Assembly (NCBI RefSeq): GCF_910588395.1
Contig: NZ_CAJUPA010000047.1
Span: forward strand, 1-14,752
Reading direction: 5' to 3'
Length of the DNA stretch: 14,752 nucleotides
Origin: an uncultured Faecalibaculum sp.
GTDB lineage: Bacteria; Bacillota_I; Bacilli_A; Erysipelotrichales; Erysipelotrichaceae
Under the pieces are notes generated by a model. It was not told the origin of the DNA. It did not search any database and saw nothing but the letters and a program-made list of their open reading frames with translations. The position numbers were made by a program, and so were the translations under genes. How positions within the stretch are numbered: the first letter of the stretch is position 1; each line of letters begins with the position of its first letter. Positions 8,514 to 14,752 of the stretch are shown one piece after another.

Positions 8514-11500
8514 TCAGAATCCGCTCAGGTTTTTGTGGCAGCTTTCCTGAAAAGGGCACCAGGTGCAGGGAGACCGTCCGTTTTCTTTCTGAGGATCTGC
8601 CACGATGATGCCTTTTTTTATGGACTGGATGGTATCGCAGCTTTTCCTGACTGCCAGATTCATCAGTTCCTCCATTTCTTCTGCTGACAGCAGTGACTGG
8701 GAGGAAACTGCATTGGCAATTCCTTTGGCTGTGGTCGTCAAAGGAATCACACCGGACGTATAGGAAGGGGTTCCAGGTTCAAAAGCGGTATCCGAAGCTT
8801 CCAGAACATCGGGCCGTGACAACGTGTAACCGGACATCTGCCGGTTGCTGCGCCGTTTGCCCGTAACACGTGATGTATCCGGTGTTTCAGCTGTCTTCAG
8901 CTCAACTGTTTCCTCTGAAAGACGGTCATAATACATGCCGGCAGGCTGCAGGTTTTTGTCAGCAGCCAGGGCCATCATATACAGAGGAGGCTGCAGGTTC
9001 AGTCCGGCTTCCACCGTTTCACGGGTCAGGTCTTTCTTTTTTCTTCCACTTTTGTAGTCAATGATCCGGCCGAAACGGTTTCCTTCCGGTGTCTCCCAGG
9101 TATCCACTCTGTCAGCAATGCCTGTCAGCCGGAAGGACGAGTCATCTGACAGTGGCAGCTCCATTCCGCTGCCATCTCCCAGCTCATATTCCAGCCATGC
9201 CGGTTTGAACCCGGACTCTGCATTCTGCTCCATGATCAGCCGGAGTGCATCCCTGGCTGACTGCAGCAGCATGGCCTTTTCATAGGTCATGAGTCCGCCG
9301 CCCTCCAGTACCCGCCGATTGTGGGTTTTCAGATTTTTCTCAAGACTGTGCTCCAGAATCTGATCCATGGTTTCTGTGTCATTTGCCGAAATCTTCCGGT
9401 CCTTTGCTTCCTGAAGGCAGTCTTTGAGAACAGCATGCAGGAAAGTTCCGCGGTCTGCACTGGTTTCTTCATACTGCTCCGGATCCCGGGCACGCAGTCC
9501 CCGCTGCATGAAGAATCTGAAGGGACACTGATTGTAGCTTTCCAGACTGGTGACAGACAGCCGTTCAGTTCCCTTGAACAGGGAAGAGGCAGCGCTGGAA
9601 CTGAAGGTCTTCCAGTCACGGTGAATCCATGCATCAGCCTGTTCCAGAAGACGGGAGTAACGTTCACTGTACCCGTATTTCATCTGCAGAATCCGGGCGG
9701 CTTCAGCGTAGGAAGGCAACCCTTTCTGTTTCTGCAGATCCAGAATATCGTGAAGAAATGCGTTTTCTGCCAGACTTTCACCTGTCCGGTCATCTATGGG
9801 GAGCTGTGCTGTCAGTGGACGCAGAAAACCGGCTGGTTCCAGTTCCTGATCGTCGTTGCGGATATGCCAGGAAATCCAGACAGAGTCGGAGGCATTGGCG
9901 ATGGCGCAGACTGCATCAGTGGCGGATTCATCTGCCCAGTCCCGGTTGGACCGGAAGTCAATACCGGCGGCTGTCAGTACATCTGTTTCCTGATCAGTGA
10001 TGAATGCCGGGTTGGGCAGAACCGGAATTTCATTGCTCCCGGCTCCCAGAATGCACAGATGGGTGCAGTGAATGGTTCTGCAGGAATGAAGAGGTTCCAT
10101 CTGAATGGACAGCTGTCTCTGGCCTGAGGTGGAGACAATGATTTCATCCGCCGTTTCATCAATCAGCCGGCTGAAACTCTCCAGTGACATGACTTCGCTG
10201 CCGCATGTCCGGTCAAGCTGGAGAATCAGCCGGTTGAAGGCTTTCCACTGCTGTTCCAGAGATTCGGCTCTGGATACGTCTTCTGAGCGGCTTGTTTCCC
10301 AGACTGACTGCAGAAATGCGAGAAATGGACTTCCTTCCGCAAAATCAAGAAGAGCGCTGCAGCAGTCGCTGACTGTAACAGCCTGTTCCAGCTTCAGACG
10401 CAGCGTTTCTGTCAGGGCATACAGATGGTCCATGGCAGCATTGACCTCCTGCAGCTGTCTGGAAGCAGAGGAAGGAAGTTTGGCAGCGGGGTTTTCTTCT
10501 TCCAGCGCCTGTCCGTATTTTTTCAGTCTCGTCAGTCCTTCTTTCAGATCCGGTCCCTGTGACTGGATGAAGTGAAGCAGTGTTCTCCGTTCCTGCCAGT
10601 CCAGTCCCAGACCCTCGCCGGACAGAAGACTGGCCAGGATTCCGCCGTTATCCGGATCCTGAATCCAGGCAAGCAGGGAGGAAAACGTGCCGTATACCGG
10701 GCTGCGGGACAGTGTTTCACCCTGGTAGTAAACAGAATCCAGTCCTTCTGCAGCCAGGAGTCTGGAGAGGTTTTCGTGCCATTTTCCAATGGAAGCACCG
10801 GTGACCAGAATCCCGGAGGGGCTCACGCCCTGGGCAATCCATTCGGCTATGCGGGAAGCAGCCGCCACCAGTTCATCCTCCAGGGTCATGCACTGTACCA
10901 ACTGAATACAGTCGTTCTTTTCCAGGACAGGCTGTCCGGTACCCTCCAGCCAGGTGCTGACCGCCTCCAGGGAAGGGGACCGGTCTTTTGTGACAGCCGG
11001 TTTTGTGTCAATGCGGACCGGGCGTGCTGATTTCAGGCGAACTTCCCGAATCAGATTTCTGTAGAAAACTGAAGCCCGGCGATAATGGGCATTTCCTTCC
11101 TGCCGGCAGTCTGCAGGCATCACAGGCAGGGCGATATCCGCTGAATCCGCCTTCAGGAGGATGGCTGCCAGCAGTTTTTGGGTCACGTAATCATAATCAT
11201 CCAGAACATCAATGAAAACATGACCGGTAGATATGGGCAGTGTTTCCAGAATGGAAGCCATTTCCAGCATGAAATCCTCACGGCTGGTTTTTCCCTGTTT
11301 CTTCAGGGATGTCAGATAGGCTTTCATAATGACCAGCAGATCGTGAAACCGGCATTCGGAAGCTTTCGACAGAAAGCGGTGCTGCATGATGGTTTCCAGC
11401 TGATCCGGCTGCACTCCGGCTTTCTGCAATCGTCCAATCAGCGTTCCCAGATCCCTGGCTGCGGTCTCTGGCTGACGGCTGTAAGCCAGAAACCGGAAGT

Positions 11501-11804
11501 TGTGGGATGGATCTGCCAGAATCTGCTCCAGGATACGGGTCCGGCTGTGCTCATCTGCCACTTCCGTCTCCTCCAGACCGGCTTTCTGGGCAATCCAGCC
11601 GGCAATCTGCTGCCGGCCCAGCAACCGGCAGGGAAGATGCTGCCGGGCAAGCTCCCTCTGCATTTCACTGAAGGCGTGACTGGAGATGATGAACAGCTGA
11701 TCTGATTCAATGGAATGGTTCATCCGGTTCATCAGTGTTCCCGAAAAATCGGCACTGGCAGGACCTTCGCAGAATGTTATGGAAAGAGGATTGTTTTTTT
11801 TCAT
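8514..11804 (-). CDS. addB: AddB (RexB) nuclease subunit with Fe-S cluster motif
   Basis: 1096 residues from the ATG at 11804, chosen for AGGAGG 5 bases upstream. The open frame extends to 11999 but without a ribosome site. AddB is the partner of AddA: it carries a second RecB-type nuclease and the Chi-scanning helicase-like fold. The nuclease residues are seen in GIAD898RV and IID916YK918SG. The Fe-S ligands are Cys760 in NQCPFRFF and Cys1080, Cys1083 and Cys1089 in CTWCPFQESC, with the same 3 and 6 spacing as the cluster of Bacillus AddB. The N-terminus (SITFCEGPASADFSGTL) has no GxxxxGKT, so the Walker A of Bacillus AddB is absent, as in RexB of streptococci. Unusually, it is convergent with addA instead of upstream in the same operon, so dosage of the two subunits depends on separate promoters. 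Confidence 0.92.
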   Translation of the reverse strand: MKKNNPLSITFCEGPASADFSGTLMNRMNHSIESDQLFIISSHAFSEMQRELARQHLPCRLLGRQQIAGWIAQKAGLEETEVADEHSRTRILEQILADPSHNFRFLAYSRQPETAARDLGTLIGRLQKAGVQPDQLETIMQHRFLSKASECRFHDLLVIMKAYLTSLKKQGKTSREDFMLEMASILETLPISTGHVFIDVLDDYDYVTQKLLAAILLKADSADIALPVMPADCRQEGNAHYRRASVFYRNLIREVRLKSARPVRIDTKPAVTKDRSPSLEAVSTWLEGTGQPVLEKNDCIQLVQCMTLEDELVAAASRIAEWIAQGVSPSGILVTGASIGKWHENLSRLLAAEGLDSVYYQGETLSRSPVYGTFSSLLAWIQDPDNGGILASLLSGEGLGLDWQERRTLLHFIQSQGPDLKEGLTRLKKYGQALEEENPAAKLPSSASRQLQEVNAAMDHLYALTETLRLKLEQAVTVSDCCSALLDFAEGSPFLAFLQSVWETSRSEDVSRAESLEQQWKAFNRLILQLDRTCGSEVMSLESFSRLIDETADEIIVSTSGQRQLSIQMEPLHSCRTIHCTHLCILGAGSNEIPVLPNPAFITDQETDVLTAAGIDFRSNRDWADESATDAVCAIANASDSVWISWHIRNDDQELEPAGFLRPLTAQLPIDDRTGESLAENAFLHDILDLQKQKGLPSYAEAARILQMKYGYSERYSRLLEQADAWIHRDWKTFSSSAASSLFKGTERLSVTSLESYNQCPFRFFMQRGLRARDPEQYEETSADRGTFLHAVLKDCLQEAKDRKISANDTETMDQILEHSLEKNLKTHNRRVLEGGGLMTYEKAMLLQSARDALRLIMEQNAESGFKPAWLEYELGDGSGMELPLSDDSSFRLTGIADRVDTWETPEGNRFGRIIDYKSGRKKKDLTRETVEAGLNLQPPLYMMALAADKNLQPAGMYYDRLSEETVELKTAETPDTSRVTGKRRSNRQMSGYTLSRPDVLEASDTAFEPGTPSYTSGVIPLTTTAKGIANAVSSQSLLSAEEMEELMNLAVRKSCDTIQSIKKGIIVADPQKENGRSPCTWCPFQESCHKNLSGF

Positions 11805-11845
11805 GAATACCTCCTGATGATTCTGTTGAAGAACTTCATGATTTG

Positions 11846-11851
11846 AGTATA
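11846..11851 (-). promoter_or_regulatory. Candidate -10 box for addB
   Basis: On the - strand TATACT reads 5 of 6 against TATAAT, about 42 bases before the addB start codon. I see no good -35 at the right distance: TCGACA at 11881-11886 is 29 bases away, too far. This makes the promoter weak or dependent on an activator. It is supported by the need for a promoter in this divergent gap. Confidence 0.4.
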
Positions 11852-11901
11852 CCGGGAAAACGCGCAGTATCCGTGCCTGCTGTCGACTTTTTTTGAATCC
11901 C

Positions 11902-11932
11902 ATGACAGACAGGCGGAAAAATAGCGTATACT
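11902..11932 (+). promoter_or_regulatory. Candidate sigma-A promoter for recX-radA
   Basis: ATGACA (11902-11907, 5 of 6 against TTGACA) and TATACT (11927-11932, 5 of 6) are separated by 19 bases, slightly longer than ideal. They lie 33 bases before recX, leaving a short leader that contains AGGAGG (11951-11956). No Bacillus-type LexA operator is visible in the gap. Confidence 0.55.
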
Positions 11933-11964
11933 GCATCAAGTAATGGAAGAAGGAGGCAACAGCC

Positions 11965-12603
11965 ATGAAAATCACAGGTCTGCGAAAAAACAGAACCAAT
12001 GACAGAATCTCTGTGGATATAGACGGCAGTTTCGCTGCCTCTGTCAGTCTGGAAACTCTGATGACACTTGGAATCAGAACTGACAGTGAGCTGACGGAAC
12101 ATCAGTACAGACAGCTGAAACAGCACAGTGATACAGAAGCTGCTGCTGCCTGTGCGGCTGCGATTCTGAAATACGGTCCCAGGACTGAGAAGGAAATGTA
12201 CAGAAAGCTGACAGACAAAGGCTTCAGCCGGGAAATCACGGCGCATGTAATTGAAACGCTGAAAAAACTGCAGCTGGTGGATGATGCCGAATACTGCCGC
12301 AGTTTTGTCCGGATCCATCGCGATTTGAATGGATGGGGTCCTGATAAAATCCATCACGCCCTGCTGGAAAAAGGGCTGGTACCGGAACTGATTCAGCAGG
12401 CGCAGGATGAACTGTATGACCGCGAAACAGCAAGACAGAGAGCTCTGGAAGCCGGTTCACGAAAACTGAAACAGATGAAAAGGAAAACCGGTTCGGGTGG
12501 TGAAATCCGGCAGAAGCTGTACCGGTTTCTGTACTCCAGAGGATTTGACAGCGAAGTATGTCAGTCTGCTGCCAATGAACTGCTGCGGAATGCAGAAGAC
12601 TGA
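11965..12603 (+). CDS. recX: RecX, modulator of RecA
   Basis: 212 residues, within the usual range for Gram-positive RecX. RecX binds in the groove of the RecA filament and limits or remodels RecA activity. The family is shown by the three-helix repeats: AAILKYGPRTEKEMYRKL with DKGFSREITAHVIETLKKL and LVDDAEYCRSFV (about residues 66-113), then GWGPDKIHHALLEKGL, then the C-terminal repeat REIRQKLYRFLYSRGF-like segment (about 173-190). AGGAGG lies 8 bases before the ATG. It is not directly after recA, as in many proteobacteria, but about 10 kb away in the same recombination cluster, and is cotranscribed with radA, which starts 12 bases after its stop. This separates its control from that of recA. 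Confidence 0.9.
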   Translation: MKITGLRKNRTNDRISVDIDGSFAASVSLETLMTLGIRTDSELTEHQYRQLKQHSDTEAAAACAAAILKYGPRTEKEMYRKLTDKGFSREITAHVIETLKKLQLVDDAEYCRSFVRIHRDLNGWGPDKIHHALLEKGLVPELIQQAQDELYDRETARQRALEAGSRKLKQMKRKTGSGGEIRQKLYRFLYSRGFDSEVCQSAANELLRNAED

Positions 12604-12615
12604 AGAAAGGTAAGC

Positions 12616-14013
12616 ATGGCAAAAACCAGACTCGGCTATATCTGCACCGAATGCGGATACAAATCACTGAGACCGCTGAAGCGGTGTCCTTACTGCGGAG
12701 AATTCGGAACGCTTCACCCGGAAGAACCGGAAACAGCCCGTTCAAGCACAGGAAAAACTCTGGCCAGAACCCACGACACAGTCCGGTCTGTCCCGGTTTC
12801 ACAGATCCGGACAGATTCCAGTCCCCGGTATGAAACCGGCATCAGCGAGCTGGATACAGTTCTGGGTGGTGGACTGGTCAGTGACAGCGCGGTTCTGATC
12901 GGGGGAGATCCGGGCATTGGCAAATCGACACTTCTGCTGCAGGTCTGCAGGGAACTGAGCCATCAGGCACGTGTCCTTTATGTCTCGGGGGAGGAATCGG
13001 CATCTCAGATCAGCATGCGGGCACAGAGACTGGGAGCCGAAGAAGAAGACATCTATATCTGTTCCGAGAGCGACATCACGGTGATTGCCTCGGAAATTGA
13101 ACTGCTGGATCCGGACGTTATTGTCATTGACTCTGTTCAGACAGTCTATTCTCCTGAGATTTCTTCTGCACCGGGCAGCGTGGCGCAGGTGCGGGAAGCC
13201 ACGTCCATTCTCGTGAATCTCGCCAAGCGCCGTCATGCTGCAATGCTGATTGTGGGCCATGTGACCAAAGACGGCAGCATTGCCGGTCCCAAAATACTGG
13301 AACATCTGGTGGATACAGTTCTGTATTTTGAAGGAGAGAAATACGACTCTCTGCGTCTTCTCCGGGCGCAGAAGAACCGGTTTGGTTCCACCAACGAAGT
13401 TGGGGTTTTTGAAATGACAGAACATGGATTCCGTGAAGTGACAGATCCATCAGGTGTTTTCCTGGATCACAGCCGGGAAACAGCCGGCTGCTGTGTGACA
13501 TGTGTTGTGGAAGGCACTAGAGCCATTCTGGCAGAATGCCAGGCTCTGGTGGCAGGAACCGCTCTCGGAACGCCCAGAATCACATCCACCGGACTGGACC
13601 GGGGCCGGCTGGCGCAGCTGATGGCAGTCCTGGACCGGAAATGCGGTCTGCGGATCTCCGGGAGCGATGTGTACACCAGCATTGTCGGAGGAATGAAACT
13701 GTCTGATCCTTCCCTGGATCTGGCTCTGGCAGTCACGCTGGTCTCCAGCCTGCAGGACAAGCCTGTCCCTTCAGGGACAGTGGTCTGCGGAGAAATATCG
13801 CTGACAGGGGAAGTAAGGTCGGTGCCGCAGATTGAAAAGCGGATCCGGGAAGCAGCCAAACTCGGATTCCGGGAATTCATTCTGCCTGCAGCCAGTTACG
13901 AGACACTTCTTCAGCAGCCGGCAGGGAAGGCTGCTGAAGAAAGCATATCCCTGATACCGGTGAAAACCGTCAGCGGTGCGCTGGATCATCTGCTTGCCGG
14001 CTGGCGCAACTGA
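12616..14013 (+). CDS. radA: RadA (Sms) branch-migration ATPase
   Basis: 465 residues, the full normal length. RadA is a RecA-fold hexameric helicase that drives branch migration of recombination intermediates and extends RecA strand exchange. Visible are an N-terminal zinc finger with Cys10, Cys13, Cys24 and Cys27, Walker A GDPGIGKST (97-105), a Walker B near DPDVIVIDSVQT, the RadA signature KNRFGS (253-258), and a C-terminal Lon-protease-like domain (about 300-460; GMKLSDPSLDLALAVTLV, VCGEISLTGEVR). GAAAGG precedes the ATG. It sits 12 bases after recX in a two-gene operon. In many Bacillota radA lies near clpC and disA, so the linkage to recX is a notable difference. Nothing suggests truncation. 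Confidence 0.96.
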   Translation: MAKTRLGYICTECGYKSLRPLKRCPYCGEFGTLHPEEPETARSSTGKTLARTHDTVRSVPVSQIRTDSSPRYETGISELDTVLGGGLVSDSAVLIGGDPGIGKSTLLLQVCRELSHQARVLYVSGEESASQISMRAQRLGAEEEDIYICSESDITVIASEIELLDPDVIVIDSVQTVYSPEISSAPGSVAQVREATSILVNLAKRRHAAMLIVGHVTKDGSIAGPKILEHLVDTVLYFEGEKYDSLRLLRAQKNRFGSTNEVGVFEMTEHGFREVTDPSGVFLDHSRETAGCCVTCVVEGTRAILAECQALVAGTALGTPRITSTGLDRGRLAQLMAVLDRKCGLRISGSDVYTSIVGGMKLSDPSLDLALAVTLVSSLQDKPVPSGTVVCGEISLTGEVRSVPQIEKRIREAAKLGFREFILPAASYETLLQQPAGKAAEESISLIPVKTVSGALDHLLAGWRN

Positions 14014-14064
14014 CTGTGCTGATATCCATTTTCCTGCTGTTCTATGTTCACCGGGCATGATACT

Positions 14065-14116
14065 CCCGCTGGCAATCGCTGATGTTGGCGGGCCCTGCAG
14101 GTGAAATCTGCCAGGG
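14065..14116 (+). terminator. Two adjacent hairpins after radA, possible terminator
   Basis: The first stem, CCCGCTGGCA (14065-14074) with TGTTGGCGGG (14083-14092), has three G-U pairs. The second, CCCTGCAG (14093-14100) with CTGCCAGGG (14108-14116), has one bulged base. They abut each other 51 bases after the radA stop. Neither is followed by a run of T, so they may be a weak or factor-dependent terminator, or processing or stability elements. Confidence 0.3.
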
Positions 14117-14387
14117 ATTGAGAACAATCACCGGACAAATCAGGCATGAACGGTCAAATCATCACAACCGGGTGTATCAAAACGCTTATGAATGAGATTT
14201 TGAGAATTGAGTGAGCATATCATTATTCATAAACAAGCAAAGTCAGTATGATGAAGGTGCAAGAGATGAAAGGCGCAAGCCTCATTGGAAGCCACCTGTT
14301 AAACAAATGAAAGGCAAAAGTGTTTCCTCAATAAGTGGCTCTGGCACTGTCACGGTGTTCCTTGCTGGAAACAAAAGGTAATAATCC
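14117..14387 (+). promoter_or_regulatory. AT-richer leader of the small gene with two overlapping micro-ORFs
   Basis: No normal gene is present. Two tiny frames occur: 14248-14310 (20 codons, MMKVQEMKG...) and 14307-14381 (24 codons, MKGKSVSSISG...). They overlap as ATGA, and the second ends with TAA TAA TCC in frame before the ATG of the next gene. Both contain the direct repeat ATGAAAGGC-N-CAAG-like (14266-14279 and 14307-14320, 12 of 14 the same). Possible RNA pairings include GGC-GCAA-GCC with a GNRA tetraloop, CACTG/CGGTG, and GTTTCC/GGAAAC flanking the last third. TATGAT at 14247-14252 is a possible -10 without a good -35. It could be a structured leader or chance frames. Confidence 0.35.
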
Positions 14388-14651
14388 ATGACAAAAGATG
14401 AAATGATCGCAAAACTGACTCCGGCTATCGGCGATACTGCTTACGGCAAAGCTGTTCTGGACGTACTGGCTGACACATTTGATGATGCTGACAAGAAGTA
14501 TGGACAGGATGCTCTGGATCGCATTGATGACCGTCTTGGCTTCCTGAAGGGCTGGGAAAAGAAACACGCTGCTATGGGCGAAGATGCAAAAGCTGCTGCT
14601 GAAGCAGACAAGATTGCCATCCTGGAAAAAGCTCAGGCTGCTCTGAAGTAA
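14388..14651 (+). CDS. Small helical charged protein of unknown function
   Basis: 87 residues (MTKDEMIAKLTPAIG...), with AAAGGT 8 bases before the ATG. It contains no cysteine, signal peptide or membrane segment. It is rich in Ala, Lys, Asp and Glu, with predicted helices: VLDVLADTFDDADKKYG, ALDRIDDRLGFLKGWEKK and the very Ala-rich C-terminus (about 61-87). Its codon choice differs from its neighbours, with many GCT for Ala and AAA/AAG and GAC, as in highly expressed genes. It has a clear terminator 27 bases after the stop. I do not recognise the family. An abundant cytosolic or DNA-associated protein is possible, but this is inference. It is probably a separate transcription unit from radA. 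Confidence 0.75.
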   Translation: MTKDEMIAKLTPAIGDTAYGKAVLDVLADTFDDADKKYGQDALDRIDDRLGFLKGWEKKHAAMGEDAKAAAEADKIAILEKAQAALK

Positions 14652-14678
14652 GTCGTCAGACTCACGAATAAAGAACAT

Positions 14679-14708
14679 GGAGGTTCCGTTATGGAATCTC
14701 CTTTCTTT
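14679..14708 (+). terminator. Rho-independent terminator of the small gene
   Basis: GGAGGTTCC (14679-14687) pairs with GGAATCTCC (14693-14701), with one G-U pair and the loop GTTAT, followed by TTTCTTT. The A-rich stretch before the stem could pair with the T-tract. The group IIC intron end follows at once, as is typical for that class. Confidence 0.85.
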
Positions 14709-14752
14709 GTGTGCCCGGCATGGCACATATCTGGGTGGTGAAAGTCCACTAT
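14709..14752 (+). mobile_element. 5' end of a group IIC intron, cut by the window edge
   Basis: The sequence starts with the GUGYG 5' splice consensus (GTGTG). Its first 15 bases, GTGTGCCCGGCATGG, match from memory the start of the Oceanobacillus iheyensis group IIC intron of known structure. It continues with a GTGG-TGAAAGT-CCAC hairpin at the place of that intron's GGG-TGAGAGT-CCC hairpin in domain I. It lies directly behind a terminator hairpin and T-tract, the normal insertion site of class C introns. The intron-encoded reverse transcriptase and the 3' end would lie beyond position 14752. Only 44 bases are visible, so intactness is unknown. Confidence 0.85.

Noticed and set aside
14065..14387. 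tRNA, CRISPR array or known riboswitch after radA
   Set aside because: No cloverleaf, no regularly spaced repeats, and the conserved cores of the riboswitches I know were not matched.
14328..14726. 132-codon open frame on the - strand over the small gene
   Set aside because: It would run through the terminator and the intron end and has no initiation signals. The + strand 87-residue frame has a ribosome site and a terminator.

Overview
The window looks like the chromosome of a Gram-positive bacterium of the Bacillota. The evidence is an AddA/AddB (RexA/RexB) recombinase-nuclease instead of RecBCD, Bacillota-type Shine-Dalgarno sequences (GGGAGG, GGAGGTGA, AGGAGG), and a RecJ relative with the Bacillota-type C-terminal extension. 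Coding DNA has moderately high GC with many CTG and CCG codons, while the two outer intergenic stretches are visibly richer in A and T. A higher-GC lineage of Erysipelotrichia would fit, but this is a guess.

Layout. Positions 1-681 contain no gene I can defend. A tight + strand run follows: recA (719-1780), a RecJ-like gene that has lost its catalytic motifs (1831-3819), an unrecognised coiled-coil gene whose N-terminal part resembles Rad52/Sak-type annealing proteins (3839-4918), and addA (4946-8443). A strong bidirectional terminator (8444-8485) separates addA from addB, which faces it on the - strand (8514-11804). A divergent promoter region (11805-11964) serves addB leftward and recX-radA rightward (11965-14013). 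After two hairpins and a roughly 270-base leader-like stretch comes a small, probably well expressed gene of unknown function (14388-14651) with its own terminator. Directly after that terminator, at 14709, the window runs into the 5' end of a group IIC intron, cut off by the window edge.

How the genes work together. Nearly every gene belongs to homologous recombination and double-strand-break repair. AddA and AddB resect the ends, RecA forms the filament, RecX modulates that filament, and RadA drives branch migration. The RecJ-like protein and its neighbour sit between recA and addA, apparently in the same transcript, so by context they should act in end processing or RecA loading. These two are the least explained genes. 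A RecJ scaffold without metal ligands is reminiscent of Cdc45, the inactive RecJ relative of the eukaryotic replicative helicase, and suggests a structural or regulatory role. Dead RecJ-like protein plus candidate annealing protein, linked to recA and addA, is the best candidate here for an undescribed system.
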